Shown in pieces: positions 1 through 8,087 of a DNA stretch of 48,402 nt. Below the pieces are notes generated by a model, which saw only the letters and a program-made list of their open reading frames with translations, was not told the DNA's origin and searched no databases. How positions within the stretch are numbered: position 1 is the first letter of the stretch; every line of letters begins with the position of its first letter. The stretch is taken from assembly GCF_938045625.1 (NCBI RefSeq), contig NZ_CALIAV010000022.1, positions 1-48,402 on the forward strand. Reading direction: 5' to 3'. The position numbers and the translations under genes were made by a program. This stretch comes from an uncultured Campylobacter sp. (GTDB lineage: Bacteria; Campylobacterota; Campylobacteria; Campylobacterales; Campylobacteraceae).

Positions 1-42
1 GGCCGCAGCCAAAACGATAGAACCGAAAAAATTCTTACGCAT
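1..42 (-). CDS. N-terminus of an exported protein (cut by window edge)
   Basis: Only the first 14 codons are in the window, read leftwards from an ATG at 42. The peptide MRKNFFGSIVLAAA has a basic N-terminus followed by a hydrophobic stretch, which is the beginning of a Sec signal peptide. An AAGGAG ribosome binding site lies a few bases upstream of the ATG, so the start is well supported. The gene diverges from the tautomerase-bcp pair. The mature protein lies outside the window, so its function cannot be assigned. Confidence 0.6.
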   Translation of the reverse strand, partial: MRKNFFGSIVLAAA

Positions 43-206
43 ATTCGCTCCTTTTGGGATAAATTTAGCTAATTTTACTACTATCAAATCACATAATAAT
101 CACAATAGCTTTAGATTTTACTTAAATATCAAATTTAAAGCTATATTTTAATATGAAGGCTTAAATTTTAACGCGCAAACGAGCTGGGCAACTGATTAAA
201 TTTTGA

Positions 207-239
207 TATAATTAGTCTCTATTTATCAAATTTAAGGAG
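207..239 (+). promoter_or_regulatory. Promoter -10 box and strong RBS for the tautomerase-bcp pair
   Basis: TATAAT at 207-212 sits in an AT-rich leader, and AAGGAG at 234-239 lies five bases before the ATG at 245. No clear -35 hexamer is visible, which is usual for the main sigma factor of Campylobacter. The region 43-206 is otherwise an AT-rich divergent spacer. Confidence 0.6.
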
Positions 240-244
240 AAAAA

Positions 245-448
245 ATGCCTTTCATAAACGTCAAAATGGCAGGCCCGGAGCCGACAAAAGAGCAAAAGCA
301 AAAGCTGGTCGAGGAGATGACCGACACTATGGTGCGCGTGCTGGGCAAAAACCGCGAACGAGTGCAAATTTATATCGAGACATACGACGCAAGCTCGATA
401 GGCTCGGGCGGCAAGACGCTTGAGGAGATCAGAAAGGAGCAAAAATGA
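245..448 (+). CDS. 4-oxalocrotonate tautomerase family protein
   Basis: This 67-residue protein starts MPFINVKMAG. After Met removal the N-terminal proline (Pro1) is the general base of the 4-OT/DmpI tautomerase superfamily, and the whole protein is one beta-alpha-beta unit of that family's usual size. Members interconvert enol and keto forms of 2-oxo acids and act as small oligomers in the cytosol; the substrate here is unknown. The stop codon overlaps the bcp start in an ATGA arrangement, so the two are co-translated. C. jejuni has the same tautomerase-bcp pair (recalled). Family assignment is firm, physiological role open. Confidence 0.9.
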   Translation: MPFINVKMAGPEPTKEQKQKLVEEMTDTMVRVLGKNRERVQIYIETYDASSIGSGGKTLEEIRKEQK

Positions 449-942
449 GCGAATTTTCTAAAGAGGATTTGGAGCGAAAAATCACGCTAGTAGCGGGCGA
501 TACGGCGCCGGAGTTTAGCCTAGAAAACAGCGACGGCGTAAGCGTCAGCCTAAAAGACTTCGTCGGCAAAAACGTTGTGCTGTACTTTTATCCAAAGGAC
601 AACACCCCGGGTTGCACGACCGAAGCATGCGAATTTAGCGCGCTTTACGACGACTTTATAGCCAAAGACACCGTGATCGTGGGCGTTAGTCCCGATAGCG
701 TCAAGTCGCACGCCGGCTTTGCGCAAAAACAGAGCCTAAAGCACATCCTGCTAAGCGATCCTACGCACGAAGTCGCCAAACTCTACGGCGTCTGGCAAGT
801 GAAGAAAAATTACGGCAAAGAGTATCTGGGCATAGCGCGCTCGACCTTTGTGATCGGCAAAGACGGCAAGATCGCGAAGGTGTATAAGAGCGTGAAAGCC
901 AAGGAGCATGCGGCAAAGGTTTTGGCCGATCTTGTGAAGTGA
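445..942 (+). CDS. bcp: Thiol peroxidase of the Bcp/PrxQ peroxiredoxin family
   Basis: The 165-residue product is a thioredoxin-fold peroxiredoxin that reduces H2O2 and organic peroxides in the cytosol using thioredoxin. The family motif TPGCTTEACEF is present: Cys57 is the peroxidatic cysteine and Cys62 the resolving cysteine five residues later, as in atypical two-Cys PrxQ enzymes. Length is normal for the family. The ATG overlaps the tautomerase stop by four bases, so it belongs to that operon. The repeat copy A begins three bases after its stop codon, so the transcript probably ends in or runs through that element. Confidence 0.95.
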   Translation: MSEFSKEDLERKITLVAGDTAPEFSLENSDGVSVSLKDFVGKNVVLYFYPKDNTPGCTTEACEFSALYDDFIAKDTVIVGVSPDSVKSHAGFAQKQSLKHILLSDPTHEVAKLYGVWQVKKNYGKEYLGIARSTFVIGKDGKIAKVYKSVKAKEHAAKVLADLVK

Positions 943-944
943 TT

Positions 945-1447
945 GCGGCTTGTCTTTTTCCTTTATACTTCGCTTTGCTTCGTTACACTCGCAACTGCAA
1001 GCAGAAGGAAATTTCGCCGAAGCTCGGTTACATACTACTTGTATGCGCCCTCGCTCGGCTAATTTCCGCCTCGTCTAAAGAAAAAATACTTCACCTTACC
1101 GTTTTATACTCGAATTTGAAGTCAAATTTGCAAATTTGAGTCACTGAGACCCACATTTTAAACCTGCGACGCTTTGCTCGCAGAGCAAAGCAGTGTCGCC
1201 ACCTCTAACGTGCAGTGGGGTTGGAGAGGGCTTGGGAGAGGAAGGGGCGACGCTTCGTAAGTAGAAACCCCTTCCTCTCCCAAAGAAAAGAGAAAGGTGG
1301 ATACAAAAGGGGAGCTCTTTTGCTTTGGCGTTGCCTCGCAACTGCAAAGCAGAGCGTAATTTAAGCCCCTTCCTCCTTAACAAGAAAGACTAAAATCCAA
1401 ATTTGACAAAACCAAATTTAGCATTTTTGCGGTGCAGGTCTCGGTGC
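945..1447 (+). repeat. Modular intergenic repeat, copy A (forward)
   Basis: This non-coding element fills the bcp-plsY spacer. It opens with GCGGCTTGTC at 945, followed by a CTCGCAACTGCAAGCAGA module at about 989. A stem-loop lies at 1007-1067 (GGAAATT/AATTTCC, GCCGA/TCGGC, CATAC/GTATG). A GAGACC box is at about 1146, and a core follows with a perfect 14-bp inverted repeat at 1234-1247 and 1268-1281. It closes with an inverted GGTCTCGG box at 1437-1444. The core matches copy D (26,167-26,397) in inverted orientation; the 20-base loop differs at one position. The short open frames inside it are not credible genes. Confidence 0.75.
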
Positions 1448-1550
1448 GTAAAATTTACAAATTTACCGTCCTCCAAAACGACCGATTTATCAAAAAATCA
1501 GCCGAATTTAATTAATATTGCGAAATCGAAACAAAAATCAGGATGAAAAA

Positions 1551-2165
1551 ATGAACGAAAATTTGATAGCTTACGCCGCGGCGTATCTGCTAGGCGGTAT
1601 CCCCTCGGGCGTGATTTTGGCTTATATCTTCGGCGGAGTGAACATCAGAAGCGAAGGCAGCGGCAGTATCGGCGCGACGAACGTCTTGCGCGTGCTAAAA
1701 CAAAAAGACCCCAAACTCGCTAAAAAAATCGCGATTTTGACCGTCGTTTGTGACGTTTTAAAGGGTGTTTTGCCGATACTGATCGCGAAATTTTTTGGCC
1801 TTGCTCCCGCGACGCTTTGGGCGATGGCGGTACTTTCAGTGCTTGGGCACTGCTATTCGCCGTTTTTGAAATTTGAAGGCGGCAAGGGCATAGCCACGGG
1901 AGCTGGCGTTTTGGCGGTATTTTTGCCTCTTGAGATCGCTATCGCGCTTGGAGTTTGGTTCGTCGTGGGCAAGCTGCTTAAAATCTCCTCGCTTGCCTCG
2001 CTAGCCGCGCTTGCGGCGTTTATCGTAGCGACTTTTGCGCTTCAGCCGCAGATTCCTGATATCGACTCCTATGCGCCGATATTTTTGATCGCGTTTTTGG
2101 TCGTTTACAAGCATCTGCCAAACATAAAACGCCTGATAACCGGGCAAGAAAAGCGCGTAATTTGA
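1551..2165 (+). CDS. plsY: Acyl-phosphate:glycerol-3-phosphate acyltransferase PlsY
   Basis: PlsY transfers an acyl group from acyl-phosphate to glycerol-3-phosphate at the inner membrane, the first step of phospholipid synthesis. The 204-residue protein shows family blocks in order: the N-terminal GGIPSG loop, GSGSIGATNVLR, and the HCYSPFLKFEGGKGIATG segment, separated by about five hydrophobic membrane spans. I chose ATG 1551 because AGGA at 1540-1543 is correctly spaced. An in-frame TTG at 1518 would add eleven polar residues before the first membrane span and has no ribosome site. The stop overlaps the start of folB. Confidence 0.95.
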   Translation: MNENLIAYAAAYLLGGIPSGVILAYIFGGVNIRSEGSGSIGATNVLRVLKQKDPKLAKKIAILTVVCDVLKGVLPILIAKFFGLAPATLWAMAVLSVLGHCYSPFLKFEGGKGIATGAGVLAVFLPLEIAIALGVWFVVGKLLKISSLASLAALAAFIVATFALQPQIPDIDSYAPIFLIAFLVVYKHLPNIKRLITGQEKRVI

Positions 2166-2476
2166 CGACGATTATCAAAGATTACGAGTTTAGTACTATC
2201 ATAGGACTGCTTGATTCTGAGCGCGTGACGCCGCAAAAGGTAAGAGTTAGCGCAGAGTTTGAAAGCGGCGAGTTTATAGACTACGTGGAAATGATAAATT
2301 TGATCGAGGAAATTTATGCGCGGGAGAAATTTGGCAGCGTGGAGAGCTCGCTTGAAATTTGCGCGAAAAAGTTGAAGGAAAAATTTAACTCGCTTAGCTT
2401 TTTGAAAATGGAAATTTTAAAAATCGAGATCGTCAAAAATGCGATGGTTGGCGCAAGAGCCGAGTTTAAATATTAA
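2162..2476 (+). CDS. folB: Dihydroneopterin aldolase (FolB-like)
   Basis: FolB cleaves 7,8-dihydroneopterin to 6-hydroxymethyl-dihydropterin and glycolaldehyde in folate synthesis. The 104-residue protein has the family segment GLLDSERVTPQKV near residues 15-27 and a C-terminal KNAMVGARAEF strand. It is slightly shorter than the roughly 120 residues common in other bacteria. It begins with a TTG that overlaps the plsY stop (TTTGA), so translation is probably coupled to plsY. Similarity at the motif level is modest, so the family is likely rather than certain. Confidence 0.8.
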   Translation: MTTIIKDYEFSTIIGLLDSERVTPQKVRVSAEFESGEFIDYVEMINLIEEIYAREKFGSVESSLEICAKKLKEKFNSLSFLKMEILKIEIVKNAMVGARAEFKY

Positions 2477-2493
2477 ATTTTTTTTAAAGTATC

Positions 2494-2522
2494 TTGAAAT
2501 CTTGCTTAATTTATGCTACAAT
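2494..2522 (+). promoter_or_regulatory. Sigma-70-type promoter of cosR
   Basis: TTGAAA at 2494-2499 and TACAAT at 2517-2522 are separated by 17 bases, and a TG dinucleotide lies just before the -10 (extended -10). Transcription would start near 2529, about 20 bases before the cosR ATG at 2550. The -35 is unusually good for this genus. Confidence 0.6.
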
Positions 2523-2549
2523 CCCAACAAATTTCACTGAAGGGAAAAA

Positions 2550-3221
2550 ATGAGAATTTTAATAGTTGAAGATGAGGTAACTCTAAACAAAACCATCGCC
2601 GAGGGCTTGCAAGAGTTCGGCTATCAGACCGACAGCTCGGAGAATTTCAAGGATGCCGAATACTACATCGGTATTAGAAATTACGATTTGGTTTTGACTG
2701 ATTGGATGTTGCCTGACGGCGACGGCGTGGATCTAATCAACATCATCAAACACAAATCTCCGCGCACCGCAGTAGTCGTACTGTCTGCGAAAGACGATAA
2801 AGATAGCGAAGTTAAAGCATTTAGAGCGGGTGCGGACGACTATATCAAAAAGCCGTTTGATTTCGACGTTTTGGTAGCTAGAATCGAAGCGAGACTGCGC
2901 TTTGGCGGCACCAACGTTATCAAAATAGACGACCTCATCATCGATCCGGACGAGGAGAAAATCACCTATCTAGGCCAAGATATCGAGCTAAAAGGCAAGC
3001 CGTTTGAAGTACTAACTCACCTTGCGCGTCACAGCGACCAGATTGTTAGCAAAGAGCAGTTGCTAGATGCGATATGGGAGGAGCCTGAGCTTGTAACCCC
3101 AAACGTAATCGAAGTGGCGATAAATCAAATCCGCCAAAAAATGGATAAGCCGCTAAATATCTCGACTATCGAGACGGTCAGAAGACGCGGGTATAGATTT
3201 TGCTTTCCCAAAAAAGCCTAA
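2550..3221 (+). CDS. cosR: CosR/HsrA-type OmpR-family response regulator
   Basis: The product is a 223-residue two-domain regulator: a receiver domain (about 1-120) and an OmpR/PhoB winged-helix DNA-binding domain (about 125-220). The C-terminal half is close to C. jejuni CosR as I remember it, including the EEPELVTPNVIEVAINQIRQ helix region. CosR is an essential regulator of oxidative-stress genes in C. jejuni and is usually called an orphan. Here the receiver keeps acidic E7/D8, the candidate phosphoacceptor D51 (LTDWMLPDGDG), S79 and K101, so it looks able to be phosphorylated. A histidine kinase gene overlaps its 3' end by 22 bases. Confidence 0.9.
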   Translation: MRILIVEDEVTLNKTIAEGLQEFGYQTDSSENFKDAEYYIGIRNYDLVLTDWMLPDGDGVDLINIIKHKSPRTAVVVLSAKDDKDSEVKAFRAGADDYIKKPFDFDVLVARIEARLRFGGTNVIKIDDLIIDPDEEKITYLGQDIELKGKPFEVLTHLARHSDQIVSKEQLLDAIWEEPELVTPNVIEVAINQIRQKMDKPLNISTIETVRRRGYRFCFPKKA

Positions 3222-4489
3222 GACTTAGGTTTATAGCGCAATTAGCATCGGCTTCTACGATGCTAATTCTCATCATCTCCGTCCTTTTATATCAGTATAT
3301 CAAGGTTACGATTTACGAAAATATCTCCCAATCGCTCGCTTACGAAGCTAAAATTTTATCCACGAGCGCAAATTTATCTAAAGTAGAAAAACCGTTTGAA
3401 TACTTCACGCTAAACGATAGTCCCACGAGGGCAAAGCTCGTTGAGGGCAAGACCGTATCGCCTTATTTCGTCACGGAAAGTGTCGGCCAAAAGACCCATT
3501 TGACGTTATTTTACCCGTATATGGACGATACTAGCATCGCGCTAACCAAAGACACCACCCATCAAAGCAAACTCGTAGATCAAATTTTAATCGATATCAT
3601 CATAGTAAACGCTACGTCGATACTCCTGATTATTTTTTACGTGCTGTTTTTGTCGCGGATGCTGCTTGTGCCGATCAAAATTTTAAGCAGAAAAATGACG
3701 AATTTAAACGAGCGATTTTTGCAGACGGTGAGCCTTGACGAGCTACCGCCCGAGTTTAAGCCGCTAGGCAGAAGTCTAAACCGCTTAATCGAGCGTATTC
3801 AGACGTTCGTGCTTTATCAAAAAGAGCTTTTTGTCGGCGTCGCGCACGAGCTAAAAACGCCGCTTGCGGTGATGAAAACCAAAAATGAAGTCACGCTAAT
3901 AAAGCCGCGCGAGAGCGAAAAATATATCGAAGCACTCAAAAACAACAACGAAGCGATCAATCAGATGAACAAAATGATCGGCTCGATCCTAGAGATTGGG
4001 CGGCAGGAGGGCGCGCAGTTTGAGGAGGCCGTGCGCATCGATATCATCGAGTTTTTAAATCAATCTGCGAATAATTTTAAAATTTTAGCTCGCGGCGAGG
4101 GCAAGGATATCGCGACTGATTTTGCGCCAAACAGACTTGAAATGACGCTGCAAACGACGCTTTTAACGCACGTTATCCAAAATTTCGTCCAAAATGCGAT
4201 CAAATTTTCTCCTCGCGGCGCTGTGGTTACTCTACGCTCGCGCCTTAGCGAAAACGAATTTATCATCGAGGTCGTAGACGAGGGCTGCGGCATCGACGAG
4301 AGCAAGGATCTTTTTGCGCCGTTTAAGCGTTTTGGCGATAAGGGCGGAGTGGGACTTGGGCTATTTTTGGCTAAGGGCGCGGCTCAGGCTCTGGGCGGCT
4401 CGGTATCTATCAAAAACCGCACCGATGGGCGCAGCGGTGCGGTCTCGACCCTCACTCTAGCGATAAATAAAAATAATAAAGGCAAATAA
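3200..4489 (+). CDS. Sensor histidine kinase overlapping cosR
   Basis: This 429-residue inner-membrane kinase has two membrane spans (about residues 11-35 and 128-156) around a roughly 90-residue periplasmic sensor region, then a HAMP-like linker. The HisKA domain carries H216 in VAHELKTP. A HATPase domain follows with the N box (N332), DEGCGID (360-366) and GGVGLGL (382-388). All catalytic boxes are intact. It starts at a TTG inside the end of cosR, and no strong ribosome site is seen, which suggests coupled translation. The natural partner is the upstream regulator. The signal sensed is unknown. Confidence 0.9.
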   Translation: MLSQKSLRLRFIAQLASASTMLILIISVLLYQYIKVTIYENISQSLAYEAKILSTSANLSKVEKPFEYFTLNDSPTRAKLVEGKTVSPYFVTESVGQKTHLTLFYPYMDDTSIALTKDTTHQSKLVDQILIDIIIVNATSILLIIFYVLFLSRMLLVPIKILSRKMTNLNERFLQTVSLDELPPEFKPLGRSLNRLIERIQTFVLYQKELFVGVAHELKTPLAVMKTKNEVTLIKPRESEKYIEALKNNNEAINQMNKMIGSILEIGRQEGAQFEEAVRIDIIEFLNQSANNFKILARGEGKDIATDFAPNRLEMTLQTTLLTHVIQNFVQNAIKFSPRGAVVTLRSRLSENEFIIEVVDEGCGIDESKDLFAPFKRFGDKGGVGLGLFLAKGAAQALGGSVSIKNRTDGRSGAVSTLTLAINKNNKGK

Positions 4490-5938
4490 ATGGCAAAACG
4501 AACCGCCGTCATAGATCTAGGCTCAAATTCGATGCGAATGGCGATTTTTGAAAAGACTTCGCGTTACGCGTTTCACATCATCGGCGAATTTAAGATGAAG
4601 GTGCGTCTGGGCGAGGGCGCGTACGAACATGGCGGCGAGATCTCGGAAAAGTCCATGCAAAAGGCCTTCGAGGCGCTTAGCGAGTTTAAAAATATCGCAA
4701 AAAACTACAAATGCGCGAAAATTTTAGCCATGGGCACCTCGGCTCTGCGCGACGCCCCAAACGCCGGCCTGCTCATAAGTATGGCGCGCAAAGAGCTTGG
4801 GATAAATTTAAAGGTCGTTAGCGGCAAGGATGAAGCGACGTTTGGCGGCGTGGCGGCACTAAATTTGCTAGAACCCCTAGACGAGTTTGTCACGCTTGAT
4901 ATCGGTGGCGGTTCTGCCGAGCTAGCGCTTGTTAGCGGTGGCAAGATAACTGATGCCGTATCGTTAAATTTAGGCACCGTGCGGCTAAAGGAGCTATTTT
5001 TCGATAAGAAAAATTTAAACGCCGCAGCGCCCTTTATCAAAGAGGCGTTTAAAAGCTTGCCTAAAAACTTTAAAAGCAAAAATCTAGTCGCCATCGGAGG
5101 TAGCCTGCGCGCGATATCTTCAGCCATCATGTCGGCGCAAGACTATCCGCTAAAAACCGTGCATAACTTTGCCTACAAATTTCAAAACCACAAAAACTTC
5201 ATCGAAAATCTCGCGCGAGCGAGCGTGCTTGAGCTCGGGAAATTTGGCATAAAAAAAGATCGCTTCGATACGATTAGAGAAGGCGCGCTCATATTTTTGG
5301 GCGCAGTGGATGCTGTGGGTGCGCAAAACATCTATACTAGCGGCGCGGGCTTTAGAGAGGGCGTGTTTTTGAGCGATATCTTGCGCCCGACGCGTAAATT
5401 TCCGCCGAACTTTAACCCGAGCGTGAGGAGTTTGCAGGATAGATTTTTACTAGACGATAACAAAACGATCGTGAAATACGCCAAAGATCTATTTGCCGCG
5501 CTAAAGCCGTTGCATGGGCTTGAGGGGCGATACGAGAGCGAGCTGGCTGTCGCTGCTAGATTGCATAGCGTGGCGCAGTGTTTGGGATTTTATGGCGAGC
5601 ACGCTAGCTCGGCGTTTTTTGTGTTAAATGCCCTAAACTACGGCTTTTCGCATGCGCAAAAATGCCTGGTTGCCGCGATCATCGCACAAAACGGCAAGAA
5701 AACCTCGAGCGAATTTGAGCGATTTAAAAACCTGCTACCGAGCGAGGATGTCGTGCGCTGGCTGAGTTTTATTCTCGCGCTTGCTAAAAATCTCGATGCA
5801 AACTGCGTGCATAAGAAGCTGGAGTTTGAGTTTATCAACCATACTTTGCAAATTTACGGCGCCAAGGAGCTGTTTATGGCGAAGGAAAATATCAAAAAGA
5901 TGACCAAGCCGGATACTTTTGCGATCTGTTTTGCGTGA
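4490..5938 (+). CDS. ppx/gppA: Ppx/GppA family exopolyphosphatase/pppGpp phosphatase
   Basis: This 482-residue enzyme of the ASKHA fold removes terminal phosphates from polyphosphate and/or converts pppGpp to ppGpp. Visible elements are the first phosphate loop VIDLGSNSMR (residues 7-16), the SGKDEA segment with the probable catalytic E115, and the second phosphate loop DIGGGSAEL (137-145). A C-terminal HD-like helical region carries a VAARLHSVAQCLG stretch. It starts directly after the kinase stop codon, so it is likely co-transcribed with cosR and the kinase. C. jejuni keeps a homologue close to cosR (recalled). Its stop codon lies inside a hairpin shared with the convergent gene. Confidence 0.9.
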   Translation: MAKRTAVIDLGSNSMRMAIFEKTSRYAFHIIGEFKMKVRLGEGAYEHGGEISEKSMQKAFEALSEFKNIAKNYKCAKILAMGTSALRDAPNAGLLISMARKELGINLKVVSGKDEATFGGVAALNLLEPLDEFVTLDIGGGSAELALVSGGKITDAVSLNLGTVRLKELFFDKKNLNAAAPFIKEAFKSLPKNFKSKNLVAIGGSLRAISSAIMSAQDYPLKTVHNFAYKFQNHKNFIENLARASVLELGKFGIKKDRFDTIREGALIFLGAVDAVGAQNIYTSGAGFREGVFLSDILRPTRKFPPNFNPSVRSLQDRFLLDDNKTIVKYAKDLFAALKPLHGLEGRYESELAVAARLHSVAQCLGFYGEHASSAFFVLNALNYGFSHAQKCLVAAIIAQNGKKTSSEFERFKNLLPSEDVVRWLSFILALAKNLDANCVHKKLEFEFINHTLQIYGAKELFMAKENIKKMTKPDTFAICFA

Positions 5939-5963
5939 ACTAGGAAATTCCTAGTTCACTTTT
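5935..5963. terminator. Bidirectional hairpin containing both convergent stop codons
   Basis: Arms GTGAACTAGGA (5935-5945) and TCCTAGTTCAC (5949-5959) pair perfectly over 11 bp with a three-base AAT loop, followed on the plus strand by TTTTG. The left arm contains the TGA of ppx/gppA (5936-5938) and, on the other strand, the TAG of the nuclease-like gene (5940-5942). The position between convergent genes fits a two-way terminator; the T-tract is short. Confidence 0.65.
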
Positions 5964-7133
5964 GACTATATTATTAAAAATATTTATTTGCTCTTTAATA
6001 ATGCCTACTAATTCTTCTGCCTTGGATTGAAGTTGATTTTCTGTAAAATTTTCTAGAGAATCTTCTTTTATTGGTTCGCATATATATGTAAATTGAGTGC
6101 TATTGTCTATTTTTAGGTTTTCTCTAATTTTTGACTGTATTTTTATAACTTTATCCTCTTTAATGCTATGATGATAGTATGATATTCTTAATACTTTGTG
6201 GTGTTTTCTGAGTTGTTTTTCTATTATTATAGATATAACTTTCGATGAAACTTCCGCCCATGATTTCTCAAATATCTTTTTCGCGATCAAATCGGTTCCA
6301 TTGGTTTTAATATCGAAGACGTCGGTATTGTATTTTCTTATACCGCACTCCTCTAACTTATTAATAATTAGCCTGTACAATATATCTATGTTTGTTTCTC
6401 TATGGCTAATTAAAATTTCGAGTACTCTTTTATATTTTGGGTTATTCCAGACATCATCGCAAATAGCTTGCAATATATCGTCTTCCACGATATTTTCTCC
6501 TTTTAATAAATCAACATAACTTAATAAAATAATTTTTGCTTTTTCTGATATTGTTTGATTCTTATTCAATAAACTTTCTATGTTTTTGCTTACCATTTTG
6601 TATGTCGCTATTAGCCACCAGCCTCGCTCTGTCTCATCTGCAGGCAAGCGACCGTCTTTTGTCAAGAAAATATAAATTCTTTCAAAATCATTATATTTAT
6701 CGTCAATAAATTTGCGATATTTGAGCAACTGTTCTTCGCCTTCATCCGCTTCAACCTTGTTTTCTATCGTTATGACAAGTTTATTATTTTCGTCAATTAG
6801 CAAAAGATCAATATTATCGCTTTCTCTAAAAACTCTTATATTTTTTTCTTGAATTTTTAGATATTTTTCTAAATTTTTGTAGCCTTCTGAAGTATTATCG
6901 CTATTTTCTAACGTAAATTTTAAAAATCCTTCTAAAATTTGATATTTTAGTCCGTGTTCATTATCTCCAAAAAGCCAAGCTAGGGTGTTTGAGTGTTTTA
7001 TTTCTTGATTGCCAAGACCGGCAATTTCAAAGATATTAAAGTCCATTACGCTATTTTTGATAGCGTTAAATTTTTCTTGAGCCTCTTTATCGTTTATAAA
7101 TTCTTTTAAAATTTCCAAATCGTTTTTGGACAA
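5940..7133 (-). CDS. PD-(D/E)XK nuclease-like protein (PDDEXK_4 type)
   Basis: The 397-residue soluble protein shows a PD-(D/E)XK-like core: the EIKHSNTLAWLF segment (44-55), D109 in NIDLLLID, E124-N-K126 in TIENKVEADEGEEQL, and the QLLKY helix. That is the D...ExK metal-binding pattern of the PDDEXK_4 group, whose members are mostly uncharacterised. It starts at TTG 7133, supported by GGAG seven bases upstream and an in-frame stop just before it. It lies 15 bases after the fliO-like gene, at the end of the trp-flagellar unit. Base composition is clearly AT-richer than all neighbours, which suggests acquisition. A defence role is possible but unproven. Confidence 0.75.
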   Translation of the reverse strand: MSKNDLEILKEFINDKEAQEKFNAIKNSVMDFNIFEIAGLGNQEIKHSNTLAWLFGDNEHGLKYQILEGFLKFTLENSDNTSEGYKNLEKYLKIQEKNIRVFRESDNIDLLLIDENNKLVITIENKVEADEGEEQLLKYRKFIDDKYNDFERIYIFLTKDGRLPADETERGWWLIATYKMVSKNIESLLNKNQTISEKAKIILLSYVDLLKGENIVEDDILQAICDDVWNNPKYKRVLEILISHRETNIDILYRLIINKLEECGIRKYNTDVFDIKTNGTDLIAKKIFEKSWAEVSSKVISIIIEKQLRKHHKVLRISYYHHSIKEDKVIKIQSKIRENLKIDNSTQFTYICEPIKEDSLENFTENQLQSKAEELVGIIKEQINIFNNIVKSELGIS

Positions 7134-7148
7134 ATTTATCTCCGATTT

Positions 7149-8087
7149 TTAGTCTATACTGGCCTTATCTTTATATGCATCAAGAGGTTGGCGGTTTTCG
7201 ATGTAGGCGTTTAGCTTTTTTTGATTTTCCTCAAAAAAGCTCTGGAAGTCCTGCTCGCTTGTCATCTTTTCTTCGCCGAATTTATCCAAAAGTACGTTTG
7301 AGGCGCCCGTTAGCACTAGGTAGCGTCTGTCAAGGTGCTGAAAAAGCACGACTTTATTGACGCCGTCAAGCTGTTTTTCGTAGATTATCTCCACCTCTTC
7401 GTCTTTTTTTACCTTTTCAAACCAGTCGTTTTTTTGCTTTGTTTTAAATGCGTTTTGCTTATTTTTTAGTTTTGTTTTGATGAATAAGAGCGTGAGTAAA
7501 AGTAGCGCCAAAACGCCCAAAACCGAGTAATATCTATAATCGATCATATCGCTCATGCCCTGCGTCATAAAATTTACGTCGCCGTTTTGCGCGCTTAAAT
7601 TTAGGCCGGCACCTTGAGCAGACGCGGTCAAATTTGATGCGTTTTGATCGCCGGATAAATTCGTCGCTTCGGTTATATTTTCTCTAGTTTCTTGTGGCGA
7701 GAGTGTTGTTGCGGCGGCTGAGTTCGCTGCATTTTCAGACGTCACGCGTATACGCAGGCCAAAGCCGTCGGTGGTTTTTGATGCGCTAACGGCTACTTGC
7801 GCGTCGCTTTTTATCACGAGGGCTAAATTTTGGCCCCTAGGCTCAAACAAAAGCTCTTGTAGTATGCTTGAGTTTACGCTTTTTTCGATATTTTGATCGT
7901 TTTGCAGGTCTGTAAAAAGCAGGGTTATCGCGCCGTCTTTGCGCTCTTGCAAGATCGCTCCGCTATAAGGTGCATCAAAGCTAAGCATGATATCGACGCG
8001 GTCGCTGCGCTCGTAGACGTTATATGTGGATAAATTTGAACCCCAAAGCGCTACGAAAAACAACAAAAGCGCGGCAAAAATCCTCAT
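7149..8087 (-). CDS. fliO: FliO-like flagellar export protein
   Basis: The 312-residue protein has a signal peptide (about 1-16), a periplasmic region with a Ser/Thr/Asn/Ala-rich linker, one membrane span (YYSVLGVLALLLLTLLFI, about 186-203) and a basic cytoplasmic tail. The tail ends in an EKQLDGVNKVVLFQHLDRRYLVL segment that fits the FliO pattern of short beta-strands after the membrane anchor. FliO helps assemble the FliP-FliQ-FliR export gate. It overlaps fliN by four bases; as I recall, the H. pylori FliO gene also neighbours fliN. The large periplasmic domain is longer than in enteric FliO. Call is likely rather than certain. Confidence 0.7.
   Translation of the reverse strand: MRIFAALLLFFVALWGSNLSTYNVYERSDRVDIMLSFDAPYSGAILQERKDGAITLLFTDLQNDQNIEKSVNSSILQELLFEPRGQNLALVIKSDAQVAVSASKTTDGFGLRIRVTSENAANSAAATTLSPQETRENITEATNLSGDQNASNLTASAQGAGLNLSAQNGDVNFMTQGMSDMIDYRYYSVLGVLALLLLTLLFIKTKLKNKQNAFKTKQKNDWFEKVKKDEEVEIIYEKQLDGVNKVVLFQHLDRRYLVLTGASNVLLDKFGEEKMTSEQDFQSFFEENQKKLNAYIENRQPLDAYKDKASID

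Noticed and set aside
939..1139. Open frame starting at the bcp stop codon
   Set aside because: It runs through the repeat stem-loop, has no ribosome site and no coding-like pattern.
1141..1383. Minus-strand open frame sharing a FGRGRGFYLRSVAPSSPKPS-like peptide with a frame at 26126-26443
   Set aside because: The similarity comes from the repeated palindromic core in copies A and D. There is no ribosome site, the composition is repeat-like, and the frames differ outside the core.
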